64,000 nt of DNA, taken from positions 992,001-1,056,000 of the forward strand of contig JAPXFQ010000364.1 of assembly GCA_028564705.1 (NCBI GenBank). Direction: 5' to 3'. The notes under the pieces were generated by a model. It was not told the origin of the DNA and searched no databases. It was given only the letters and a program-made list of their open reading frames with translations. The translations under genes and the position numbers were made by a program. Positions 54,378 through 64,000 of this stretch are shown piece after piece (position 1 is the first letter of the stretch; the number at the start of each line of letters is the position of its first letter). The stretch is from Apricaphanius iberus (lineage: Eukaryota; Chordata; Actinopteri; Cyprinodontiformes; Aphaniidae).

Positions 54378-56149
54378 TATATATATATATATGTATGTTT
54401 ATCTTTTGACAAAGACACTCTGATTGTAGCTACCGAATATTGCCATAAATGTTCTATTGAATAAGGTAGTAACAAAGAAATATATATATTTTTAAAAAAC
54501 CTAAAGGATATCAGGATTTGGCAAAGTAACAATGGATGGATGTTGTTGCAGACACATTTACATTTTGATTGGATTATGTAAAATAAAAGTTGGATTCAAA
54601 ACCCATTTGACTGAAACTCTTTGAAGGCTATCTAGGGACAGAGATATCATTATGAATATTAATTGTTAATAATTATCCACCTCCTCAGGGTAACTCTTTT
54701 TTCAGGGCAGAAGATTTAGAGAGATAAAAAAAGCCTTGTGCATGTAGCGAGATGCAAAGCAAAGAATACAAGTAAGAGGAAATAATTGCATCTTTATCTG
54801 CAATGACACTTGCAGATTTTTCTTAACTTTAAAAACTCTGTTGTATATATTGCTTAAGGACTTGAGGTATTAACATTAAATCCAGATTAGTGTCAGACCA
54901 TCTGCTTTAAAATATTTGTATCCACACAGAGGATTTAATTTAATACCAAGGCTGTCAGGAGAAGTGCCACATTTTCTAAGCATGCCTGTCTATGTTGAAA
55001 CCCCAAGACTGTTCAATTATTTCACATTATTCTTTACGGCTGATAAACATTGGTGATTCTCTGAGTCTCTGTCACTTTGAAATGATTGCTCTAATATGAG
55101 ACAGGGCCTCAGAAAACTATGTTTTTTACAGTTACATTTTTCAACTGCAAATGAATTTGTACATGTTACAAAAAGTTATGTGGTTAGAGTTTGGCAAAAG
55201 GGACTGAGCATGACTGAAATAGTCTATTGTGACCTAAACTAATAGCCCTATAACTAAAATAAAAGGTGTGAAGACAAAATGATGGTGTGGCCTAGGTTAC
55301 TCCATTCCACTCAATTTTGTAGATGTCACAACTGCAATTGAAGCACTATACAAAGCAGAAATTGAACCTGATGGACAGATGCTACAGTAACATTCTTACT
55401 CAACAGGTGAGAAGTTTGGGGAAATAATGAAGTGTGAAGTTACTGATAACCACTTAAGAAGAGTGCTAGATAAAAAGGAAAGACTGAAACCGTGTAGTCT
55501 CCACAAAAGACCATTGGGACTCACCACCCCCTACTCATGGAGATCTACATCATGTATTGTCGTATAAACAAGCTGACACCTTTCTTTAGCTCTTTGATGT
55601 GCTTTCAGGAGTAAGATAACACGAGCCAGAGAATACATACAATTTTGTAACTAATGTCCTATTATACTATATGTCCTATAATGGGTTAATTTACGTAATG
55701 TGCTTGAAAATGTGATGGGTTCTTGCTATCAAACAGCCTTATTATTCAGTGTTCGATTCCCACTCCTTTCTGTATTTCTTAAGAGACCAGTTTAGACTCA
55801 GAGAAATTACCACACAGACCATATGAGGAAGTGACGGGGGCTGTGAATGTAATTTGTGTGAAGTCGTTTATTTTATACAGAAAATATTTTGGATTTACGT
55901 CAGAGCACAGGTAAGATCAGGCAGCAGTTGCTTCAAGCGGTGTATTAACATTCTGGACTCAGCGGGTGTGGCTGACAGTGTCAGTTATGCAGTTTAAGTT
56001 AATTTCATTGTTCAAGTTGTAATAAATAAGTTAAGTAAGTTGTTTAAAAAGGAATACTTTAATTTATATATTGTTTTAAACTTCTCATTTCAAGGTCCTG
56101 CAGAATGTTTTCATGGTGGAACTAATGTTCAGTATGCTGTTTTGGTCTG
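54378..56149. other. AT-rich, nothing recognised
   Basis: No TIR, tail or conserved ORF seen apart from the TA repeat at 54376-54393. Confidence 0.5.
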
Positions 56150-56665
56150 ATCAGTTTTTAAAGTTGCACGTCACACTCAGTAGAGGGCAGCATGGTTTTC
56201 CACTGTTAGTCTGGGTTAAAGCCTTTGAGATGGGTGCAGGGACATTTTTCCAATGTTTTTCATCAAAGAAGTACTGCAAGATGTTTTAATAACTCCTTCA
56301 AGTTAATGCGGCCAATGAGGTATGTAATTTGTATTTTATTTTTTTTGTCTTGTATGAAAATAAGATGTCTTTCTTTGACCAACTTGAGTTTATGTTCACA
56401 AAATTTACTGTTAATGTAATTCTTAATGTGTCAAGATTTTGTAGAAGTCAAATAACGGATTTGTTATGGATTTTGTTGAGTGATTTGATTTTGTTGTCTA
56501 TTCTCTATGAGAATGCCTTACTGTACAGAAATTTATAATTTTATGTTCTTTGTACAGTTCTCACGGCATGTTTGGTGGCATCCACGTCCAATAAATGCCA
56601 GTAGAAATCAAGAACGCCTTGTGTACGTTATTCAGCTTGGAGGGAGTTATAGCGGGGCTAATATG
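56150..56665 (+). repeat. Possible LTR of an unidentified retroelement
   Basis: Contains gtcacactcagtagagggca near its start (text I associate with fish LTR U3 starts), a poly-A signal AATAAA in ccaataaatgccag (56590), and gccttgtgtacgttattcag (U5-like) before ggagggagttatagcggggc. LTR ends are not certain and no coding part adjoins. Confidence 0.3.
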
Positions 56666-56959
56666 AGCTGGGTGGGCGGAGCTATTGGGCTAGAAATGCT
56701 GTGGTTCGACTGCAGCTCTGTTGCTGCGGTAACAATCATATGTGATCTCAAAGTATCCACTAACACCATAAAAAGTCACTATATTTTTTCACTAGTTGCA
56801 TTTTTTGAAAAACATTCACTAGAGGATTCTGAACACTCGCTAAATATAGCGACACAGCTGCTGCATTAGCAGCGCTGCATCCTTCTGAATGAGATGTCAT
56901 ATGACTGCTCATTTCTTCAAGGCGCAGAAGCACTGCTAAACTAAAACACATCTTTTCAT
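56666..56959. other. No feature recognised
   Basis: Short stretch between LTR-like and hAT-like blocks. Confidence 0.4.
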
Positions 56960-57058
56960 TTTTTTTTAAATACAGAATTTACCAGTACGGGTAAAATGAC
57001 TTCGATAACAGTCATACATTTCGGTATCAGTAAATTTTCGGTATACTGCCCAGCCGTA
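56960..57058. repeat. hAT-like terminal fragment (gene-poor)
   Basis: The inverse reads GGCTGGGCAGTATACCGAAA, then ATTTACTGATACCGAAATG and CCGTACTGGTAAATTC, which is the GGCTGGGCGGTATACCG-type end of fish hAT-like repeats. Only one end is present. Confidence 0.5.
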
Positions 57059-57766
57059 ATATATAGAATAATACAGAAAACATAAAATCAACTTCACTTG
57101 GTTTGAGATCCTCTGAGATCATAAGTTTAATGTTTCAGGGTTTTAAAAACAAACATTTGCTTTGTTTTGGCCAGCAACAATACATTTAGAGTTTTGGTAT
57201 AGTAAGAAACAGCAGTTGCTCATTTTAATCTTACAATGCTGATTGTCTGGAGGGAGAAAAAAAATATACATTTGTTCATGTTTTGTTTTTTTTAAGGCTA
57301 CTGTGTACTCTAAATCTGTTTTCTTAACACAATATGGATACATGAATTACAGAAATAAGACTGACAAGGTGTCAATTTAGAGGTTAAAAATTAATGAGGC
57401 TTTGCCAAAGTAATAGAAAATGCTGTGGGGGCATGTTCATCTTGAAGCAAATTAAGTAATTGAGCATATTTGAGCATGTCCATTTAAACCTTTAGTGAGC
57501 TCTTAATTATTAAGTAATACAAAGTAATACAAAGCCCAAATTGAATTGAAAAGCAGCTTCTTATGTCAAAGCTTGCAAAGAGAGGGAAGGGACATGGATT
57601 TCTTGCCCTTAAAATCTGAGATTTTTCAGGGGTAGGCCTGCACTTGATAAATGTAAGTATTTTGTTGGCACAAAAATGATTGTAGTATGTAGATATAAAT
57701 TTCCTAGGAATTATGCTCCAGAAGGCTGTTTTACGATGTGAGCTAATCTCAAAAGCCAAGCTTGCT
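57059..57766. other. No feature recognised
   Basis: AT-rich. The 115-codon minus ORF (57484-57831) overlaps the next MITE and is not supported. Confidence 0.45.
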
Positions 57767-57770
57767 TTAA

Positions 57771-58411
57771 AGCTGCAGTAGGTAACTCTGAGAGGAGAGC
57801 AGAGTTTGCTTGAAAATTTGAACTCAAACAAGCTTCACATCACTCCCCCTCCCTCTCCGGTGCACTCATGCCCCGCCTCCAAGGCCCTGCTGCTCCTCCC
57901 TCCTTCCGCTGCGCAACTGGTGTACCAGACTACCAGTTGAGAATCTCAGCTGATGCGACTTGAAGCGGCAAGCGTAAGCAATGGAGTGTGAACCGGTAAG
58001 AGCAAAACATAAACTCACCTCCACACAGCTAGAAAAGATGTTGTCCTGTTGCTCGGCCATAGCTTACTCCTAGCTTCGTGCCGCTAGCTGTTCTGACAGA
58101 GCTCAGGCGGTTGCGTACATAGTTGCGTACATAGTTGCGTACATAGTTGCGGAGCAAGGGGAGGGTCGTGGTGTGTGTGAGGAGTGATAGACAGATGTCA
58201 GACACTCCATCAGACGCTGCTCTGGCTCTGATTGGGTGTTTTCTACCGGGAGCAGTGGATTCTTGCAAATCGCAGTAGGAGCGTTAGGCGTGACCAATGG
58301 AGCTGCTTTTTGTCCACAAATCACTAATCTCATTTCGTACTTTCAGGACATTTGGACAGTTTTAGGAACAATCACAAAAAGTGACTTTTATTATAGTTAC
58401 TTACTGCAGCT
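57771..58411. mobile_element. 641-bp TTAA MITE (piggyBac/Kolobok-type)
   Basis: TTAA at 57767-57770 and 58412-58415. Ends AGCTGCAGTAGGTAACT and, inverted, AGCTGCAGTAAGTAACT (16 of 17 identical). No transposase. The TTAA duplication fits piggyBac or Kolobok; the superfamily cannot be settled from the ends alone. GC-richer than its flanks. A 12-bp triplication lies inside. Confidence 0.92.
58110..58151. repeat. 12-bp tandem repeat, 3.5 copies
   Basis: Exact copies of GTTGCGTACATA at 58110, 58122 and 58134, then GTTGCG, inside the MITE. The copies are identical, so the expansion is recent. Confidence 0.95.
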
Positions 58412-58415
58412 TTAA

Positions 58416-59849
58416 CAGTACCGGCTGAATGTCCCAAAACTCAGTTCCAGAAATGAAGCAAATCTGAAAACCCACTTAGTTGCTGTGCTGACGTGCGCAC
58501 TTGTACAAGCCTGCTCCATGGCAGGACAGCTGTGAAGCTTATTGAAGGTTTGCTGAATATGACTGGACAAGCCACGTGATGTCACACAGCACTTCATCTT
58601 CTTCTTTTTTGTGTTTTGGTGTATGGCAAACAACAATGTGGTGCGTTGCCGCAACCAGTGGTACGCAGTCATTTCAAGGGGCTAGTATTATTCTGCTGCT
58701 GTTCTCTACCTCACACATACCCTCCCTCCAATATGAAGGAATTGCAACAGTTGCAGCAATTGCAGTTTTTGTTTGGTGTTTACCATATTTGATCGTTTTT
58801 TTTTTAAAAGGTGACAGAAAGAGCTGAAGGCCATTGGTCAATTTGACATATTGCCAACCACACCCCTCACCACTTGGTGCAGATGCGCAGACATGTTCAA
58901 CTTTATGTACATGGTACAGCTAATTTAATAATTCCAATAAAAGATACCCCCAAGCATCATCTCAGACCTAGATACTGTACAAGTGCATTTTGCTATCAGG
59001 GAGCTGACAGGATGAAGAAGATTTATGGAGGCATGGAACGCACATTCACATTTTAAAAGAGTTTTTAATATAAGACAATGCAGTCCTGGATATTAATAGT
59101 TTTGCCATGGTGCCTGTGTGGTCCTGGAGCTTGAAAGCACGTTGTTGTGTAATCTTTGATAAAAACTACAGTAACAAAAACCCAGATCTTGATCCATCCA
59201 TTTTTTTTTTAATGTTCTCCAAATTTCCTTTACTTGTAAAAATACCAGAGACATTTTTTTTATAAATATAAAATTCAATTCATTTTTATTAGTTTCACTC
59301 CAGCACTCCAGTTTAAAAGAGGTGCACAGCACAGAATTAGCTGTTTTAAGGGTTTTTAGCTGTTTACTTTGCTTGTAATTGTGTTGTCCTTTTACCTACC
59401 TTTGACACTATGGTATTTTAATTTCTTGTCTTAAGCTTTCTGTTGATATTAAACATGCAGCTTTGGAGGGGTTTTATATTTACATGACTGATGAAATATT
59501 TTGCACATTAATGAGATTGTGTATTCTAAAGTTTGTTTCCCCTCTTTTTTCTTCAAATTTTAGAATATTTGGAATTTTTTGTCCCTTACAAGTCTATATT
59601 CCTGTAAACAAACACAATGCTTACTTTGTTCATTCTTTGTAACAATGCCTAAGTTTCATCAGACCTTATTAACCCAGAATGTCAATGATTAAAAAAAAAG
59701 GTTATATTGTTCTGCCCAAGTGGCCCTTGTGCAAACCAGCATGTAGATCTTGGCTCTTCACCAAAAAAAATTAAAATGTACTGCCACCAATTGGGATGTT
59801 AAATAGATCTTGACTTTAGATTTGAAACACAAGTCAAATCTGTAGTACA
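58416..59849. other. No feature recognised
   Basis: 58560-58830 has a fairly even composition and an 83-codon ORF (58576-58827) ending in hydrophobic residues, without a known motif. The remainder is AT-rich. Confidence 0.4.
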
Positions 59850-60222
59850 AGCAAAACTTTTCTAACTGCAACAAATTGCCAAAATCAAGACCTTTTTCCA
59901 AGGCAAGATTTTAAAAAAGATAATCTGAGCCTTCATTTGCTCACATCTTGATTATTGTAATGTGCTTTAAGTCAAGGTCATATAAACTGTAGTCTCTCGC
60001 CTTGTTAAAAATCCAGCTGCTAGTCCACTAACTCAATCACACTGGCAATAACACATTGTACCCTGCTCTTCACTGGCTCTGTGTACTACAGCACGTGTTC
60101 TTTTAAATTTACTCTTAAAGACTCATCTTTATCTACAAATTTTTACTTATTCTCGTATTGTACAGCACTTTGGTTAACCAGTTGTCTTTAAATGTGCTAT
60201 ACAAATAAATTAAATTGGATAT
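59850..60222 (+). mobile_element. L2-type LINE 3' fragment
   Basis: Degenerate coding of the end of the RT: cttgattattgtaatgtgct corresponds to the LDYCN block, gttaaaaatccagctgctag to the QNAAAR block, and ctcttcactggctctgtgta to the LHWLPV block. The tail is gtacagcactttggttaacc, then tttaaatgtgctatacaaat and aaatt. 5'-truncated, with many stops. Confidence 0.7.
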
Positions 60223-62285
60223 AATCTTAAGGTAGATATCCATGTTGTAATATTTTTTTTAATTATAATTCTATGATTAAGTTGTCTTTTAATTAAAGGT
60301 TGATTGCACTTTCCCATTCAGTAGAAAAGAATTGCTTGTGAAATACAAAAATTGTGCCAACGCTAAAGAATCCATACTTGGGTTAATATTATGACCATCT
60401 TTATAGTAGAGACTAAGACGTTCAAGTCTGAACTGAAACTCTTCAAACAGATATCCACACAAAGCCTGTTTGAAATGGGCCAATTGTAATTTCACTATAT
60501 TCCCCACAGTCTTTTGACAACCCCTTTTTCAACGCCTTTCAGGGGCTTCATCTGCTACCAAGAGATTTTAGTTGCCACCACAGGGAATGGAAGGCTTTTC
60601 CCAACAGCAAATCATTAGACCAAAACCTCTATCATGGTGTGTGAAGTAGCTAAAAGCAGGGGAAATTACTATTTCTGATCAAAGAGGATCTTACTGAAAT
60701 CAGTTCTTGATGTTCCCTTGTCTCAGTCCTTCTACCTCTGAGTAATTTGTTTGTTTGTTTTTCTTTGTGTGTTTTTGAGAGCGGATTCTGTGATTAATCC
60801 AAAGTGGCATGAGAGCCAGAAGCTCATGGCACTCCAGTTTATAAATTATTCATGTTTTCTTCAATTTACTAATTTGAGGCTTGTCTTTCATACAACACAG
60901 GATGAAAATTTGGTTTTGCCTCCCAAAAGGTTTACCAAACAGCTGCACGAGCTTTGAAGAGGTTAAGATGAAGACAAATAGCGACTTAAGAGATGGATTC
61001 AGTTATGTAAATCTACCTAAATCACAAAGAAAAGAGTATGCAATCAAGAATATCTCAAAGTGAAAAATAATAGTAAGCATGATACCAGTAACAGATTGGG
61101 AAGAAACCCTTCTGCTTTTCACTAATCACATTTCTGAGCCAGAGTTTTAAGTTTTTAAAGATTGTGCTTTTTACTACAGTCTGTAATATATGTAAAAGTA
61201 GTTGTCCAAGGCAAAATAAGTTCTCGAGCAAATAATAGACTACAATAATTAGACCATGAGCTATCTTTTGGAATATCATCCTCCACCCCCACATCTTACA
61301 TCCAAAGGATTTTAGCTCTGACCTTGAACTAAAAAATACTGCCTGTAAGGAAAAACGTTTTTTTTTTATTGGATTTTGAATCAATATGTCTAACCTTCTA
61401 ACTTTTTTCCTAATTATTTATTTTTCCTTAGTTCTTTCAAGATGAACATATCATCAAGGTGATACCTAAGTTTGGATTCAGTAGTTGTATTCAAGGTCTG
61501 ACCATTTTGCTCATGAAATATGGAGAATAAGTTAATCGTAAGCTTCCTCTGTGAAACACTTGTAGAAAAATGCTTTCATAAATTTGTAAGATTCTCCTGA
61601 AACCCTGGAATCCTCACATATCTAAACCCATTCACCAAAACATAATTAGGATTATGTTTACTGGTCAAAATGGTTTAAACTGTCCCGGCATGATATGTGC
61701 AAAGAATCCCAAATTGTATGTATGTCACAGTTTACTAGCACAAAAATCGTGCTAGATGTAAAATCAAGTTTGCCTGCTACGTGCTGTTACTATTGATAAA
61801 TACAGCATTACTGAATAATAAGCTCAAATCAAAAATTTAAAGCTTTGACATACGTAGCTGCTTTTCTTTGGTCACATCACTTGCAACCATGACAGGTTTC
61901 TCAGTGGTTGTGCTGCTACACTTAGTTTGTCTGTTCATGAATCAGTGGTTGCAGTCAATGCCTTGATAATTTGTGATAATTTCAGATAAAGTTTCATGAA
62001 GACCTAAATTGTTCCCTCTTGGGAGCTGCTTTGTGCTGTCCCAAATGCATTTACCTCTGTATAACTAAATGAGAACTTGTCCTTCCTGTTGAGTCTCCAC
62101 TCAATTCTATGTCCTCAGAGATTCTGTTCATTTGGCCTCATTTTAAGTCATTTCAGGTTTGGGTCGGTGTAATGTAATTCCCATTCTTACTAAGTGCACC
62201 ATCTGAGATGTCAATTTCCTAATGAAAGCTAAATAAATAATGTGTGGCTTTTTTTTTTCATTCTCAACCAAATAAAATACAGTAA
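60223..62285. other. AT-rich, nothing recognised
   Basis: The 109-codon minus ORF (61055-61384) and small ORFs at 60751-61063 have no known motif. Confidence 0.5.
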
Positions 62286-62363
62286 TGTGACAGTGTAGAG
62301 GTCCTGTCACTATGGCTCCGTTTGATAATGTGCCCTGTCTGCTTGGCCACAGGTATATCCCTT

Positions 62364-62417
62364 TGGCTGACTGGTTAGCACACATGACTCTCACCCGGGA
62401 GTGGCGGGATCGAATCC
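62364..62417 (+). promoter_or_regulatory. tRNA-like Pol III promoter, copy 1
   Basis: A-box-like TGGCTGACTGG at 62364-62374 and B-box-like GGATCGAATCC at 62407-62417, 43 bp apart. The intervening text includes CTCTCAC, resembling a tRNA-Glu(CTC) anticodon loop. The acceptor arms do not pair, so it is tRNA-derived rather than a functional tRNA gene. Confidence 0.6.
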
Positions 62418-62522
62418 TGCCTGGCCCTCATTGTGTACCTCGCCACTTTTGACGTTGCTGGCAGGATCCATGTGATACTGGTAATAAGTCCATGGATTCG
62501 AAATTGGTGGCACCCTGCGCGG

Positions 62523-62540
62523 AAGCACGAGGACGTGCTT
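62523..62540. other. Perfect 7-bp hairpin with 4-base loop
   Basis: AAGCACG-AGGA-CGTGCTT, 20 bp upstream of the start of repeat unit 2 and next to the purine tract. Confidence 0.75.
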
Positions 62541-62639
62541 GTGATAAGAGGGGGAGAGATGTGACAGTGTGGAGGTCCTGTCACTATGGCTCTATGGTTT
62601 GATCATGTGCCCTGGCTGCTTGGCCACAGGGATAATTCC

Positions 62640-62695
62640 TTTGGCTGACTGGTTAGCGCGCATGACTCTCACCCTGGAGTCGTGGGATCGAATCC
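62640..62695 (+). promoter_or_regulatory. tRNA-like Pol III promoter, copy 2
   Basis: A-box-like TGGCTGACTGG at 62640-62650 and B-box-like GGATCGAATCC at 62685-62695, 45 bp apart. The T-arm stem GTGGG/CCCGC is nearly intact, but no matching acceptor stem is present. Confidence 0.6.
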
Positions 62696-62705
62696 CGCCC
62701 GGGTA

Positions 62706-64000
62706 AAAGACGATTTTGAACTATTTAATGACGGTAATGTTTAAATTAAATTACATTCTTGTGGACTTTTTCCATTTATTTCTATAATGTGTTTATATAA
62801 TGACCCCTATCCTTTCAATTTGTGATAGTCATATCATATTTGCCTTGGTTTATGTGTTGCTACGTAGGTGAAAGCAAGTATAGGTAGAGCCTTGTGTCGA
62901 CATCCTTCTGGATACAATTTCAACTTTTTAAACATTTTTCCAGTGGAAAAACTTGCAATTTATAAACGTTTTAAACTTTGTGAAATATTTTGTTATTCAA
63001 TGATATATAATTATGTTCGACTGTTTAAAAGATCTAGCACCGTGACAAGATTTTTGGCTTTTTACAGATTTCCTCTGTTATTTTTTTGGTTCTGATCACA
63101 AAAACAATTTTTATCAGACTATGATGCCTTAACTGAATAAAAAAGCAGTCTTAAAACTATGATTTTATTTAGTAAGCCATAACCTAGGTTTATCATTTTT
63201 AGAGGAGCTACATTGTCTGGTTAATAATAATTTGGAATAATTGTACCAATAACCTAATACTGAGATAATTATTAATGAAACTCAAATTGTCAGTGACAAA
63301 ATGAGCAAAATGGACCACCAGCTTCTTAACCTATATAAGAAATAATATTAAATATACCAGACTATCAGACTTTTTCTGAAGGAGGAATTACTTTACAGAT
63401 GTATCAAATCACACAACACTAAAAGAAGCACAGCGATTTTATCCCAAGTTTAAGAAATGTATTAACAGATTACTTACAAGCAGTCACAAAATAATTTAAA
63501 TCTAGTCTAAATAAAGCTAAGCTGCAGTTCTAAAGGATGGATCTATTCTATCAGGAAGACGGTAAATGAACGCGTAAGACCGGAATCAAAACAAATTGAC
63601 GTCACAGGGACACCAGAATTCACATGTGTACGTAGTGGTTACACACGTACACTTGTGGGGAACTGGGGAAGAGCAACAGAAAGACGCCTAATCAACATGT
63701 TGTGATCTTATTGATGCAAATGTAATCGGCCCAGGAAAGACAAAGAAGCTGCATGGTCTTACCTAGCTAGCCTTATTTTAGCACCCACACAAAGCTAATT
63801 GAATTCAAAGTCAAAACACAAAACAACACGCTGCTTATGTTTACGAATGGAATAAAAATGAATAACTAAACAATAAATACAATCAATAACCATTTCCAGC
63901 AGTAAACACATGCAATAGATCAACCTGCTAAAAACTTTGCTCCACCCAGGAATTAAGAAATTGGAACGCTCCTAATTTTGATGATTTCTTCAGTCCATGA
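62706..64000. other. AT-rich, nothing recognised
   Basis: No conserved ORF, TIR or tail was seen up to the window end. Confidence 0.5.

Larger units (their letters stand above)
62286..62705 (+). repeat. Direct repeat, 274-bp period, with tRNA-like promoters
   Basis: Unit 1 starts at 62286 and unit 2 (truncated at about 62705) at 62560. Both begin TGTGACAGTGT(A/G)GAGGTCCT then GTCACTATGGCTC, which contains a 7-bp hairpin GTGACAG/CTGTCAC. Both share gtgccctg, ctgcttggccacagg and a tRNA-like segment. The bases before unit 2 are purine-rich (aagagggggagaga). The layout can be read as a tandem-duplicated tRNA-derived SINE or as two terminal repeats flanking a very short centre. Confidence 0.65.

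Noticed and set aside
58110..58151. CRISPR or operator array
   Set aside because: Pure 12-bp tandem repeat with no spacers.
57866..58333. Minus-strand ORFs in the 58-kb region
   Set aside because: They fall inside a MITE, and the repeated NYVR/TMYA segments come from the 12-bp tandem repeat.
62358..62425. Genuine tRNA gene (Glu-like)
   Set aside because: A/B-box-like sequences are present but the acceptor arms do not pair and the T-loop start is GATCGA in place of GTTCGA; a tRNA-derived repeat fits better.

Overview
The window looks like a piece of a teleost fish nuclear genome. It is AT-rich, has no operon-like gene packing and no protein-coding gene I can recognise, and is crowded with fish-type transposable elements at every stage of decay. 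There are L2/CR1-like, RTE-like and L1-like LINEs, a Penelope-like element, Ty3/gypsy LTR elements, an endogenous retrovirus remnant, Tc1/mariner elements, hAT-like and PIF/Harbinger elements, TTAA-flanked MITEs and microsatellites. Species cannot be read from the sequence. Family calls rest on protein motifs, terminal repeats and target-site duplications (TSDs) seen here, plus memory of fish repeats; no search was run.

Layout. 0.8-2.3 kb: degenerate L2/CR1-type LINE whose 3' region holds a ~39-bp tandem array. 2.7-5 kb: probable short TTAA-flanked element split by a complete Tc1-type transposon with an intact 347-aa transposase (DD38E spacing). 5-7.6 kb: reverse-oriented LTR remnants, including a decayed LTR pair. 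9-11.5 kb: broken gypsy element on the plus strand. 12.4-13.8 kb: deleted Tc1 copy next to a TIR element. 17-19.3 kb: RTE-like LINE with its middle replaced. 22-25 kb: nested TIR/hAT-like relics. 25.2-26.6 kb: Tc1 pseudogene split by a LINE. 26.6-33 kb: AT-rich sequence with nothing recognisable. 33-37.2 kb: a high-copy fish repeat split first by a hAT element (clear 8-bp TSD) and then by a Harbinger element. 37.2-40.15 kb: gypsy gag-pol on the minus strand. 40.15-42.64 kb: retroviral remnant with gag start, env and LTR but no recognisable pol. 43-49.3 kb: inverted and tandem repeat copies, LTR-like pieces, and an L1-like LINE split by a Penelope-like element carrying a hammerhead-like motif and a 14-bp TSD. 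51 kb: long-armed inverted repeat. 53.2-54.4 kb: frameshifted Tc1. 57.8-58.4 kb: a clean 641-bp TTAA MITE. 59.9-60.2 kb: L2-like tail. 62.3-62.7 kb: tandem repeat with tRNA-like Pol III boxes.

These parts do not form one pathway. Each is, or was, a separate mobile element, and nesting gives relative ages: the L1 before the Penelope-like element, the high-copy repeat before the hAT and Harbinger insertions, and the TTAA element before the Tc1. The only complete, apparently undamaged gene is the Tc1-type transposase at 3159-4202 (minus strand).
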